Notes: a model not told the origin generated them from the sequence alone. DNA of 61,446 nt from Candidatus Cloacimonadota bacterium (GCA_030621085.1 JAUXIJ010000009.1:1-61446); one strand, 5' to 3'. Shown: positions 10,101 through 17,633, counted from the stretch's first letter. A program made the numbers and translations.

Positions 10101-10886
10101 ATATTAATGAAATTTAAAAATTATATTAAACAGAATTTATACAAAAAAAAGCCATTTTTTAAGTTTTACACAAATATTCGTGAATATAGTGTTTTTAATA
10201 AATTATCAAATTACGATTCTATTTTAGATACTTATGTAGATTTTTATAACGGTATAAAAACTGGAAATAATAAAAGATTTTTGGCGAAAAGTAAAGAATC
10301 AAAATTACATGAACCCGTCTTAAAAGGAAAAGATATAAAGCAATTTACGATAGAATATGATGGTAATTATGTTTTATATGATCCGAAATTGTTATGGAGT
10401 AATACGAATAGAGAGTTTTTTAATAAATCACCAAAAATTATTATAAGACAAACAGGAGATAAATTAATTTCTAGTTTAGATTATAAAAATTTTTTAACTA
10501 TGGATACCACTCACATTTTATTTAATTTCAAAATTAATGAAAAATTTATATTAGGTCTTATTAATTCAAAATTATTAACTTGGTTCTATAATTATCTAAC
10601 AGATGAACAAGGAAGAGCATTTGCGGAAGTAAAAATAGCATATCTAAAGTTTTTACCAATTTATCCACATGAGAATAAGCAAATAATCAAAATAGTTGAT
10701 AATATACATATCTTTATTGAAAAAGATAATAAAGATAAAGTTATAAATCTTCAATCAGAATTAGATTTAGTTGTGTATAAATTATATAACCTAATGTATA
10801 ATGAAGTTCTTATCGTCGATCCTGAGTTTGAAAAGCAAATGAGCCAGGAAGAGTATGAGAAGTATGAGATTGATAAAGATAATTAA
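7197..10886 (+). CDS. Type IIG-like restriction-modification protein (nuclease, N6-adenine methylase and recognition domains fused)
   Basis: 1229 residues. The N-terminal part carries a PD-(D/E)xK nuclease pattern (D83 then E101-x-K103 in IETKNP). The central methylase has SAM motif I DPAVGSGHF (D548) and the catalytic N841-P-P-Y typical of gamma-class N6-adenine enzymes. A charged helical segment (about residues 720-820) lies between them. The last ~370 residues should be the target-recognition domain, where base composition becomes noticeably more AT-rich. It would cleave unmodified foreign DNA and methylate host DNA without partner subunits. AAAGGG precedes the ATG. No other restriction or specificity gene adjoins it. 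Confidence 0.92.
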   Translation: MELKTLSITKTCLGLFKRNEITDSDLNSFTNALKTYYQKISLSKGKETEDHYKALFRDFLLKAFYVNKNYINTFSFFGLHEVDLVIHSSDDHKSRIEVIIETKNPGNITEMISKQTLNRKALHEAVLYYLQERMVNDNIEMKRIVITNFFDFYFFDAKQFHDLFYKNATIRNVFSAWSEHKTDDDSTKQMYNIIKKEINGIDRNIEVLHFNINDFTEFGTKANISNIKQLYQIFSPRYLLKETPKQDSNQLNKEFYNELLHILGLEEYKEKNKKLIRPKMESDVGSLLENTIRQLKTHHITNPDKYGDNTEKQLFNFGLQLCITWMNRILFLKLLEAQLISYHNGDENYAFLDFRKIETYKRLTELFFHVLAIPENDRVDVIKQKFNNLPYLNSSLFDRTEQEEVMGMAELSSIEIPVYSKTVLKKEKRRLSGSLDTLEYLLRFLDAYDFGAETETKDAQKTLINASVLGLIFEKINGYKEGSYYTPGYITMYMCRETIRRSVIDKVNEEYERFFDSFDELKNYFSDCYKPEELQRINNVINSITICDPAVGSGHFLVSALNEIIFIKAELGILCDINGKSLKSWNIEVVNDELFVHDPYSVPFEYKLNEDGKPHRELQNIQETLFREKQTIIENCLFGVDINPNSVNICRLRLWIELLKNAYYTRESNYKELQTLPNIDINIKCGNSLISRFEMDTNLTKILPLAHITMDDYLEKVNKYKNATSKNEKQNLRETIKSIKNTFQHELEHTTLVYEKYKKARNVYNRLLNNFDVPVLLDEKMKKRNETKLEDAEKKFNKAQAEWEAWKDAEIYHDAFEWRFEFPEVLDHEGKFNGFGVVIGNPPYITLALGKGKINTKIHEKEYYKNSYKKVFEYKGNTFSLFLFKSLMLVHNKGYSTQIIPNTVLLQKTYSKIRKYILQNYSIIEIVNLKYRVFQDAEIGGNTVFVICNSYDSNKNVTLIEALHEKDLILMKFKNYIKQNLYKKKPFFKFYTNIREYSVFNKLSNYDSILDTYVDFYNGIKTGNNKRFLAKSKESKLHEPVLKGKDIKQFTIEYDGNYVLYDPKLLWSNTNREFFNKSPKIIIRQTGDKLISSLDYKNFLTMDTTHILFNFKINEKFILGLINSKLLTWFYNYLTDEQGRAFAEVKIAYLKFLPIYPHENKQIIKIVDNIHIFIEKDNKDKVINLQSELDLVVYKLYNLMYNEVLIVDPEFEKQMSQEEYEKYEIDKDN

Positions 10887-11195
10887 TTCCATCCATCAAC
10901 CGGTCACATTATCCTGATTTTCCTCTACGCATTCATCTGCTTAGCAAATTCAGTGATCTCTTCTATGTTAATAAAAAAAATCTCTTCGTAATCATAGGGG
11001 GAGAATTACGAAGAGATTAACAGGCAGAGGAGAGTGCCCGAAAAAACTTCATTAAATCAAGACGCATATTTTGTACCACAATTATTTATTAAATATAACT
11101 GGTTGCAAAGATGTAAGATATGAATCGAGGTTAAAAAAGCGTTATTTATTTTTTTTGTTTAAATGATAAGATACGAAGCAGAATGATAAAGTTGA
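10887..11195. other. Convergent intergenic region
   Basis: 309 bp between the ends of the restriction gene and the cyclic-nucleotide-binding gene. It contains a strong minus-strand terminator (10970-11018) and otherwise no clear gene. Confidence 0.6.
10970..11018 (-). terminator. Rho-independent terminator for the K+ channel/cNMP-binding operon
   Basis: Perfect 14-bp stem (10979-10992 with 11005-11018) and a 12-nt loop. On the minus strand it is followed by a run of about eight T. There is no T run on the plus strand, so it serves the minus-strand genes. Confidence 0.85.
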
Positions 11196-11687
11196 TCATC
11201 CTTTCAAAGCATAAATTAGAGCTGTGGTCAACTTCAGAACATCCTCATTTGTTTTTTCCAGAATTGATGATAATTTTCTGGATATTTCCAGCAGTACTTT
11301 GAATCCTATAGTAGGATGCTCGATACAAATATTCATGAAATCCTGCTGGTTTATTGTATAGAGTTCACAATCTGTTTTGGCAGTAGCGGTAGCAGTTCGT
11401 TTCTGGAATCCCAATAATCCTATTTCCCCAAAAAAAACGTGATACATCGATTTCAATACAATGAATGTTTTATCTATTTGTTCCTGCTCATCTATCATGG
11501 TCATTTTCTTGGAAATACATACTTCACCGGAATAGAGAATGAACAGCTTATCGCTTAATTTGTTTTCTGTAATAATTACATCATTTTCTTTGAATCTGAC
11601 CAATTTCAATTTTTTAGCAAAGATTTCAAGTTCTTCCGGGGTAAGATCTTTTAAAAGACTCACTTTTTTTAAAAATTTCAGGTCCAT
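11196..11687 (-). CDS. Cyclic nucleotide-binding domain protein
   Basis: 163 residues forming a single Crp-type cNMP-binding domain. A helical start (LKDLTPEELEIFAKK) is followed by a beta-roll with DVIITENKLSDKLFILYSGEV and a phosphate-binding cassette-like FGEIGLLGFQKRTATATA, in which the usual Arg-Thr-Ala is recognisable. No DNA-binding helix-turn-helix follows, so it is not a transcription factor. The ATG at 11687 after GAGGAA is preferred over the in-frame TTG at 11705, which would overlap the upstream gene. The gap to the K+ channel gene is 7 nt, suggesting that it senses a ligand for that channel (inference). Confidence 0.87.
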   Translation of the reverse strand: MDLKFLKKVSLLKDLTPEELEIFAKKLKLVRFKENDVIITENKLSDKLFILYSGEVCISKKMTMIDEQEQIDKTFIVLKSMYHVFFGEIGLLGFQKRTATATAKTDCELYTINQQDFMNICIEHPTIGFKVLLEISRKLSSILEKTNEDVLKLTTALIYALKG

Positions 11688-11694
11688 TATTTCC

Positions 11695-12852
11695 TCACAA
11701 TACAATTGCTTTATCAGTTTCCTGGATTATATATTCATCATCAGGTTTGATCTTGATGTTGCTTTTTGTTTCGCTGCTCTTGAATTTTTTACCGGATAGC
11801 TCGAACTGTTGTTTAATAAATTTATCGATGCTGGATGTATCATCGGAAAGTATCTGTTCAATAGAAACTTTGGGATGAATAGAGACAATACCCAGCAGGA
11901 TAAGATCGCGTTCTTTTTTCAGGAATTCTGTTAGCTCAGCGAATGTTTTAGTCACGAATTCATTGGGAATATCTACTTCCTTAAACCCTTTTCCATCGCT
12001 GAATTTCAGGATTTCCTGGATGAAATCGGGTACAGCAGGATTGATAGTAGAATTTGCTAACAGGTTGCCACCTACGTCATCGAAAATAATAACATTCTGA
12101 ACCATGTCACGGCGAATATTAGGCAGGTATTTTTCATCGTAGAGCTGCATGGTTATCTTCCCTTTCAACTTGAGATATGCTATATTATGTGAAGCGATTA
12201 TCGTGCGTTCGTCTGATGGACTGGAATTGGGTTTGCTTTCATCATAGAGCAGTATTATATGCTGAGCTTCTTTTACATTTCCTTTTAAAAGAACTTCCTG
12301 GTTTGTAAAATCGCCATTGATAAATTTAATATCCAGGTCGGGGTAATGATTCTGAAAAGCTGAGAATTTACTTTCATCCAGCTCATTTATCAACACTATA
12401 TTCGGGATCTCAGCAGGATCGAGCTTGCTGATAAAATCCAGTATTTTTTTTGCACTGGCGTTCCAGCCGCAGATCAATATATGGTTTCTTTCTCGTATTT
12501 TATTCAAACCTTTTCTCTCCTTTATTTTTCTATCTATAAAAGTACTGGCAATAAAAGCGGTAAATGTGGAAAATATTGTGAATCCAAGAAAGATAAATAC
12601 AATGCCAATGATCCTGCCCCAGAAAGTTTTGGGAACCAGATCACCATAACCTACTGTGGTTATAGTAACCAGAGACCACCAGATCGCATCAAAAAAATTC
12701 TTGATATCGCTACCGGCTTTCTGATGTTCCACAGCCAGCATCACTGTGGCTCCTGCTATCACTACGCAGCAGATAAACAGTATGTTTTTTAGTAACTGGA
12801 TAACGTGCTTATTCCTATTCACTGTCCGGTAAAGATTTCTTTTAAAACCCAC
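11695..12852 (-). CDS. Two-TM potassium channel with RCK (TrkA-N) domain
   Basis: 385 residues. Two membrane helices (about 22-42 and 77-103) flank a pore loop with the K+ selectivity filter TTVGYGD (T66-V67-G68-Y69-G70-D71). A cytoplasmic RCK domain starts at about residue 123 with HILICGWNASAKKILDF. The usual Rossmann GxGxxG is altered to G-W-N-A-S-A, so NAD binding is doubtful. A C-terminal RCK_C-like portion ends the protein. It is a gated K+ channel of the inner membrane, upstream of the cNMP-binding gene in the same operon. Confidence 0.92.
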   Translation of the reverse strand: MGFKRNLYRTVNRNKHVIQLLKNILFICCVVIAGATVMLAVEHQKAGSDIKNFFDAIWWSLVTITTVGYGDLVPKTFWGRIIGIVFIFLGFTIFSTFTAFIASTFIDRKIKERKGLNKIRERNHILICGWNASAKKILDFISKLDPAEIPNIVLINELDESKFSAFQNHYPDLDIKFINGDFTNQEVLLKGNVKEAQHIILLYDESKPNSSPSDERTIIASHNIAYLKLKGKITMQLYDEKYLPNIRRDMVQNVIIFDDVGGNLLANSTINPAVPDFIQEILKFSDGKGFKEVDIPNEFVTKTFAELTEFLKKERDLILLGIVSIHPKVSIEQILSDDTSSIDKFIKQQFELSGKKFKSSETKSNIKIKPDDEYIIQETDKAIVL

Positions 12853-12998
12853 AAATCACCTAACCTATTGCCTTCTATTTAATTTCTGTATACTAAAGTA
12901 TGAAAACAGCCAATTCTTTGCAAGATTTTTTCTTTGACACATCATCTTCAAGGCTATTTTTGTATATATATTGTTTAGAAAATTGAGTGAGGTGTTGT

Positions 12999-13223
12999 AT
13001 GATAATGTTCAGAATAGACGAGAAAAAGTTAGTAAATCTAAGTAATGTATTCAAGGTGGAACTGATCAGCATGGAAGATAGTAATGAATATTTTTGGCGC
13101 TTCTTTGCTACAGATGACACATTCTGTACAAGCCAACCGTTCGAAAATGAAAGTGAGGCAAAAGAGTGGTTGAAGTTGAGTTTTCTAAAGGCAAAAGGTT
13201 CTGGTGATATTATCGGGTTGTAA
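12999..13223 (+). CDS. Small conserved hypothetical protein
   Basis: 74 residues starting at the ATG at 12999; GAGG lies 6 nt upstream, and the GTG at 12987 would engulf it. The protein reads as a compact alpha/beta domain: a FRIDEKKLVNLSNVFKVEL strand/helix, WRFFATDDTFCTSQPF strands and a terminal SEAKEWLKLSF helix. I do not recognise the family. It is on the opposite strand to the K+ channel gene, with which it shares an ~145-bp divergent promoter region. An overlapping minus-strand ORF is less convincing because it lacks such an RBS. Confidence 0.65.
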   Translation: MIMFRIDEKKLVNLSNVFKVELISMEDSNEYFWRFFATDDTFCTSQPFENESEAKEWLKLSFLKAKGSGDIIGL

Positions 13224-13314
13224 GTAATTATCACATTATATAGTTAACAAAAATTGTGAGCCGGATATTTTCAGAAAGAACTTTTCTTAGTGATAAAAGT
13301 TCAAGAAAAAATTC

Positions 13315-13343
13315 TTGACATAAAAAGCCTATATTAAGATAGA
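13315..13343 (+). promoter_or_regulatory. Putative promoter of the leader/ABC exporter unit
   Basis: Perfect -35 TTGACA (13315-13320), 17 nt, then GATAGA (13338-13343) as a poor -10. The same TTGACA-N17-GAT(A/T) arrangement precedes both PEGA lipoprotein genes, which raises confidence slightly. Confidence 0.5.
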
Positions 13344-13387
13344 CGTGCGTTCGTAAATAAAACGTAAATAAATAAAAGGAGGATTTC

Positions 13388-13435
13388 ATGATTAATATTA
13401 AACTCATTAGAACTCCGCAAGGCAGTTCTGTATAA
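13388..13435 (+). CDS. Putative leader peptide (15 aa) of the ABC exporter
   Basis: The ORF encodes MINIKLIRTPQGSSV and stops with TAA. AGGAGG lies 5 nt before the ATG, the strongest ribosome-binding site of the neighbourhood, which is unexpected for a non-coding stretch. The stop codon falls in the first arm of an AACAGG/CCTGTT hairpin. Two more hairpins, the last an intrinsic terminator, follow before the ABC genes. Ribosome stalling on the leader could switch terminator folding, as described for the bmrB-bmrCD leader of Bacillus subtilis; that role here is inference. Confidence 0.55.
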   Translation: MINIKLIRTPQGSSV

Positions 13436-13503
13436 CAGGCGACTGATCCTGTTAAACCTTTGTATTCATTCGTAGGCTTGTAAAGAGCCGATAATATATA
13501 TTG

Positions 13504-13548
13504 GTGGGATTGGTCTAATGTTTAAACATGGGCAGATCCCACTATTTT
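13504..13548 (+). terminator. Hairpin with short T run in the leader region
   Basis: GTGGGAT (13504-13510) pairs with ATCCCAC (13536-13542). A self-complementary ATGTTTAAACAT lies inside the loop and TATTTTT follows. It may be a weak terminator or an alternative structure of the attenuator. Confidence 0.5.
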
Positions 13549-13580
13549 TGTATCTAAAAATAATAAAATTAAATACATAA

Positions 13581-13615
13581 AGCTCGAAAGGGGAAGCCCT
13601 TTCGAGCTTTTTTTT
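13581..13615 (+). terminator. Strong intrinsic terminator upstream of the ABC exporter
   Basis: Perfect 12-bp stem AGCTCGAAAGGG (13581-13592) with CCCTTTCGAGCT (13597-13608), a GAAG tetraloop and eight T. It lies about 60-90 bp before the first ABC gene and downstream of the leader ORF, the position expected for an attenuator. Confidence 0.85.
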
Positions 13616-13676
13616 GTAACTCAAAGCTTTTACAATGTCGAACAACAAGGCATGCTTTGAGAACTGATTTAATAAA

Positions 13677-15566
13677 ATGCTGAATGTTGAAAATGAGAGT
13701 ATTATTATGAAAAAGTTTAAATTAATTTGGAATTTTATGAAAGGCAGCAGATCATTGTATGTTTTCTCGATAGCTGCCATTGGGTTTGCTACGTTTATTC
13801 GCTTTATCTGGCCTATGATATTGCGTGTAACGATAGATTCGATAATTGGTGATAATCCCATGCAGGTGCAAGGTTGGCTGGCTCCGGCGTTTGAAAACAT
13901 ATTTCATTTTTTGGGTGGAAAGAGCATTCTTGCTCAAAGTCTTTGGATGTGCAGTTTCATCCTGATTTTACTTACTCTTTCACGTGGTATATTTTTATTC
14001 TTCAAAGGAAAATGGTCGGCAGTTGCATCGGAATCGATAGTACAGAATATTCGTGATAGACTGTATGATCATCTGCAATATCTGCCATTTGAATATCATG
14101 TGAAGGCAAAGACGGGAGACCTGATTCAGCGCTGTACATCGGATCTGGAAACAATCCGCAGGTTTCTTGCTATCCAATTTGTGGAGGTGGGAAGAGCACT
14201 TTTCATGCTTACTTTTGCACTTTCTTTCATGTTGCCGATGAATGTGAAGATGACGCTTATCTCGCTTTCGCTGGTTCCATTGATATTTGCTTTTGCAGTG
14301 GTGTTCTTTATAAAAGTAAAAATAGCATTCAAGGAATCTGATGAATCGGAAGGAAGACTTTCCACGGTTTTGCAGGAAAACCTGACAGGAGTTCGGGTGG
14401 TTCGTGCCTTTGCCCGCCAGAAATTCGAGATAGATAAGTTCGACGGGAAAAATGTAGAATATCGTGATAAAACCTATCATCTCATTCGTCTTCTAGCGTG
14501 GTATTGGTCGGTATCGGATTTCTTCAGCCTTATGCAGATAGGAGCAGTTGTGATCCTTGGAACTTTTTGGGCAGCAAAAGGTATTATCAGTCTGGGAACT
14601 CTGATGGCGTTTTCATCTTATGTGGGAATGCTGCTCTGGCCTATCCGCCAGATGGGAAGAGTTCTTACAGATATGGGAAAGGCACAGGTCTCTGTGGAAC
14701 GTATCCATGAAATATTGGATGAACCGATAGAAGATTTAGATGAAGGTTCTTCTCTTGAAAAAATAAATGGTGAGATCGAATTCAAGAACGTTTCCTTCCA
14801 ATATGAAGAAGGGAAACAAATATTAAAGAATGTTTCTTTCAAAGCAGAAAAGGGACAGACCATAGCCATTTTGGGTCCGACGGGTTCCGGCAAAACAACA
14901 ATGGTGAACCTTCTGCCCAGATTGTATGATTATCAGAGTGGTTCGATCACGATCGATGGAAAGGATATTAGATCGATCAGTAAGAAAACCTTGCGCCGGA
15001 ATATAGGAATCGTACTGCAGGAACCGTTCCTGTTTTCCAGAACTATAAAGGAGAACATCGGGCTGGCAAAGAAAAAGGCAAAAGATGACGATGTCTTCCA
15101 GGCAGCGCAAATCGCATCCATTCACGATGTGATAATGGATTTTGAACAGGGTTATAAAACCGCTGTCGGTGAAAGGGGAGTGACTCTTTCCGGTGGACAG
15201 AAACAGCGTGTAGCAATTGCTCGAACTATCATCAATGGGAATCCTATTCTGATATTCGATGATTCATTGAGTGCTGTGGATACAGAAACCGATGCTGCCA
15301 TCAGGAAGAAATTGAGAATGCGCAGAGAGAAGGTAACTACATTCATCATTTCTCACAGGCTATCAACGTTGGCTGAAGCCGATGTGATTCTGGTGCTGGA
15401 TAATGGAGAGCTTGTTCAAAAAGGAACTCATCTTCAATTGATCGAGCAGGAAGGCTTGTATAAACGCATCTGGGCCATTCAGACCTCTCTGGAAGAGGAA
15501 CTTGCCCTGGAGCAGGAAGGCATTGAAATGAGAATTGATAAAAAAGAGGAAAAGAAAATTGTGTGA
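13677..15566 (+). CDS. ABC half-exporter, subunit A (degenerate-site Walker B)
   Basis: 629 residues: six membrane helices (about 30-310) fused to an ATPase domain. Walker A is GPTGSGKTT (K406), the signature LSGGQ is at 504-508, and Walker B ends D528 followed by D529 instead of the catalytic Glu. That Asp is typical of the degenerate site in heterodimeric exporters such as TM287/288, BmrCD and LmrCD. It should pair with the product of the next gene to export drugs or lipids. An alternative ATG at 13707 (MKKFKLIW) has a weak GAGAG ahead and may be the true start. A terminator-containing leader precedes it. Confidence 0.92.
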   Translation: MLNVENESIIMKKFKLIWNFMKGSRSLYVFSIAAIGFATFIRFIWPMILRVTIDSIIGDNPMQVQGWLAPAFENIFHFLGGKSILAQSLWMCSFILILLTLSRGIFLFFKGKWSAVASESIVQNIRDRLYDHLQYLPFEYHVKAKTGDLIQRCTSDLETIRRFLAIQFVEVGRALFMLTFALSFMLPMNVKMTLISLSLVPLIFAFAVVFFIKVKIAFKESDESEGRLSTVLQENLTGVRVVRAFARQKFEIDKFDGKNVEYRDKTYHLIRLLAWYWSVSDFFSLMQIGAVVILGTFWAAKGIISLGTLMAFSSYVGMLLWPIRQMGRVLTDMGKAQVSVERIHEILDEPIEDLDEGSSLEKINGEIEFKNVSFQYEEGKQILKNVSFKAEKGQTIAILGPTGSGKTTMVNLLPRLYDYQSGSITIDGKDIRSISKKTLRRNIGIVLQEPFLFSRTIKENIGLAKKKAKDDDVFQAAQIASIHDVIMDFEQGYKTAVGERGVTLSGGQKQRVAIARTIINGNPILIFDDSLSAVDTETDAAIRKKLRMRREKVTTFIISHRLSTLAEADVILVLDNGELVQKGTHLQLIEQEGLYKRIWAIQTSLEEELALEQEGIEMRIDKKEEKKIV

Positions 15567-15573
15567 GAAGAAT

Positions 15574-15627
15574 GACCTTGCGAATGGTTGTGGAACTTCT
15601 TGTAATTCTCGACCTTCGCAAGGTTTC
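15574..15627. repeat. CCTTGCGAA hairpin repeat between the ABC genes
   Basis: Perfect 9-bp arms CCTTGCGAA (15576-15584) and TTCGCAAGG (15615-15623) with a loop containing GGAACTTCTTGT. A diverged copy with the same ACTTCTTG loop core follows the second ABC gene at 17516. Confidence 0.7.
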
Positions 15628-15653
15628 AGATATAGCTAAAAATGAGGTAAATT

Positions 15654-17480
15654 ATGGATGTATTTAAAGAACAGGAATATGATAAAAGATTTGATGTAAG
15701 TTTGTGGAAGAAGTTATTGCAGTTCTGCAAACCATACAAAAGAAGGCTTGTGATCCTGGGACTCTTCATGATAGGACTGGCAGGAGTGGATGTTATCTTC
15801 CCGCTGATGAGCAAGTATGCAGTCGACAACTTTGTGATCCCCGGAAAGACCGATGGGATACTATTATTTGGAATGATCTATTTCCTGCTAATAGCTGTAC
15901 AGGCTGCAAACATCTTCTTCTTCATCGATATTGCAGGAAAGATAGAGATGTATCTTACTTACGACATCCGAAAAGAAGGATTCCAGCATCTGCAGGAGCT
16001 TTCATTCAACTATTACGATAAAACACCTGTAGGCTGGTTGATGGCAAGGATGACTTCCGATAGTCAGCGACTGGGAAGCTTCATCTCGTGGGGTATTGTG
16101 GATCTGGTCTGGGGATTTTCCTATATGATTATGATCTCGATAACAATGCTTATCCTGAACTGGAAATTAGCATTAATAACTCTTACTGTTGTTCCGGTAC
16201 TGGTTGTGCTGAGCTTGTATTTTCAGAAGAAGATTCTTAAAGCATATCGAAAGGTTAGGAAAACCAATTCGAAGATAACCGGATCTTTCAATGAGGGAAT
16301 TGCCGGAGCAAAGACCACAAAAACCCTGGTTAGGGAAGAGGAAAATTTGCAGGAATTCCAGGTTAATACTTCCGAGATGTATCGTTCATCTGTGAAGGCT
16401 GCTATTTTTTCTTCACTTTACCTGCCGGCTGTTCTTACGCTGGGAAGCATCGGTACAGGGCTTGCCCTCTGGTTTGGTGGTGAAGGCGTGATGATACAGG
16501 CTATTAGCTATGGTACTCTTGTTGCGTTTATTTCTTATACGGTTCAGTTTTTTGAACCAATGCGGGAACTGGCACGTGTGTTTGCTGAACTTCAAAATGC
16601 ACAGGCTTCTGCAGAACGGATATTCTCTATGATAGAAGAAGAACCTCAGATAATAGATAAATCTGAAGTCATCAGAAAATTTGGAGATATTCTTATATCG
16701 AAAGAAGAAAACTGGCCAAAGATAAACGGAAACATATCTTTCGAAGATGTTACATTCGGTTATAAGGATGGAGAAAAAGTCCTGAAGGATTTCAACCTGG
16801 ATATCAAAGCCGGTGAAACCATTGCTTTGGTAGGTGAAACAGGTTCCGGAAAAAGCACAATTGTTAATCTTGCCTGCAGGTTTTATGAGCCAACCAAAGG
16901 AAAGATAAAGATAGATGATGAAGATTATCGCAGTCGTTCGATGTTGTGGCTGCAATCCAACCTGGGTTATGTTCTGCAGACTCCGCATCTATTTAGCGGT
17001 TCCATTAAAGAGAATATTACTTATGGCAGACTGGACGCAACCGATGATGAGATTATCGTGGCAGCAAAACTGGTGAATGCACATGAGTTCATTTCGAAAA
17101 TGGACAGAGGCTACGACTCGGAAGTTGGAGAAGGCGGAGCAAAACTTTCTACCGGAGAGAAACAGCTTATTTCTTTTGCTCGTGCAATTTTAGCTGATCC
17201 CAGAATATTCATTCTGGATGAAGCTACTTCGTCTGTAGATACAGAAACCGAGCAATTAATACAGGAAGCGATACACACAGTTCTGGAAAACAGAACCAGT
17301 TTCATCATTGCACATCGTCTTTCCACGATCCGTTCTGCTGATCGCATCTTGGTAATACAAAAAGGTAAGATAACCGAACAGGGAGATCACCACGAACTGC
17401 TGAAACAAAAAGGTTATTACTATAGGCTTTACACGAACCAGTTCATGGAAGAGCAGGAAGCAATGTTGTTGAATGCGTAA
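15654..17480 (+). CDS. ABC half-exporter, subunit B (canonical Walker B, variant signature)
   Basis: 608 residues: six membrane helices followed by an ATPase domain. Walker A is GETGSGKST (K400), the signature is a non-canonical LSTGE (498-502), and Walker B D522 is followed by catalytic E523. Subunit A has the complementary defects, so the pair should form one consensus and one degenerate ATP site. It probably acts as a heterodimeric inner-membrane multidrug-type exporter; the substrate is unknown. It lies 87 bp after subunit A, with a hairpin repeat in the gap. Confidence 0.93.
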   Translation: MDVFKEQEYDKRFDVSLWKKLLQFCKPYKRRLVILGLFMIGLAGVDVIFPLMSKYAVDNFVIPGKTDGILLFGMIYFLLIAVQAANIFFFIDIAGKIEMYLTYDIRKEGFQHLQELSFNYYDKTPVGWLMARMTSDSQRLGSFISWGIVDLVWGFSYMIMISITMLILNWKLALITLTVVPVLVVLSLYFQKKILKAYRKVRKTNSKITGSFNEGIAGAKTTKTLVREEENLQEFQVNTSEMYRSSVKAAIFSSLYLPAVLTLGSIGTGLALWFGGEGVMIQAISYGTLVAFISYTVQFFEPMRELARVFAELQNAQASAERIFSMIEEEPQIIDKSEVIRKFGDILISKEENWPKINGNISFEDVTFGYKDGEKVLKDFNLDIKAGETIALVGETGSGKSTIVNLACRFYEPTKGKIKIDDEDYRSRSMLWLQSNLGYVLQTPHLFSGSIKENITYGRLDATDDEIIVAAKLVNAHEFISKMDRGYDSEVGEGGAKLSTGEKQLISFARAILADPRIFILDEATSSVDTETEQLIQEAIHTVLENRTSFIIAHRLSTIRSADRILVIQKGKITEQGDHHELLKQKGYYYRLYTNQFMEEQEAMLLNA

Positions 17481-17485
17481 TGTAA

Positions 17486-17505
17486 CGCAAACATCCATGT
17501 TTGCG
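17486..17505. repeat. CGCAAACAT palindrome
   Basis: Perfect 9-bp arms CGCAAACAT and ATGTTTGCG with a 2-nt centre, just after the second ABC stop. No T run follows, so it is a repeat rather than a terminator. Confidence 0.65.
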
Positions 17506-17515
17506 AAAAGTACAG

Positions 17516-17572
17516 AAACCTTCGGAACGGGTGTGAGACTTCTTGCTCTTTTGTTGACCTTCCGAACGGTTG
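17516..17572. repeat. AACCTTCGGAA hairpin repeat (copy of the 15574 element)
   Basis: Arms AACCTTCGGAA and TTCCGAACGGTT pair with a single bulge. The loop carries TGTGAGACTTCTTG, related to the loop of the element at 15574. Confidence 0.65.
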
Positions 17573-17581
17573 GATAGTTTT

Positions 17582-17633
17582 AACCGTTGAAAAGATTTAG
17601 CAGGAAGATAAGCCTTATAAACCTTTTCAAGGT
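17582..17633. repeat. TTGAAAAG/CTTTTCAA hairpin repeat
   Basis: 8-bp arms TTGAAAAG (17587-17594) and CTTTTCAA (17623-17630) with AACC/GGT flanks, laid out like the preceding element. It lies upstream of the methyltransferase gene. Confidence 0.55.

Larger units (their letters stand above)
13224..13676 (+). other. Regulatory leader region of the ABC exporter genes
   Basis: 453 bp holding, in order, a promoter-like TTGACA, a 15-codon ORF with a very strong RBS, a small AACAGG/CCTGTT hairpin starting at its stop codon, a GTGGGAT/ATCCCAC hairpin and a strong intrinsic terminator just before the first ABC gene. The layout matches transcription-attenuation leaders. Confidence 0.65.

Noticed and set aside
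10935..10980. Minus-strand stretch reading NIEEITEFAKQMNA before a stop
   Set aside because: It looks like the end of a protein, but the frame has no start or upstream extension and lies across the terminator region; too short to call even as a pseudogene.
12893..13234. 113-codon minus-strand ORF overlapping the small plus-strand gene
   Set aside because: No ribosome-binding site and low-complexity Ser/Phe-rich product; the plus-strand frame has a good RBS and a protein-like composition.
13421..13560. Possible riboswitch or T-box in the ABC leader
   Set aside because: No T-box specifier/antiterminator bulge or known riboswitch core could be recognised; a leader-peptide attenuator explains the parts better.
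13995..14480. Long minus-strand ORFs inside the ABC genes (also at 16413-16988)
   Set aside because: They are antisense to well-supported ABC domains and give non-protein-like, Cys/His-rich translations.
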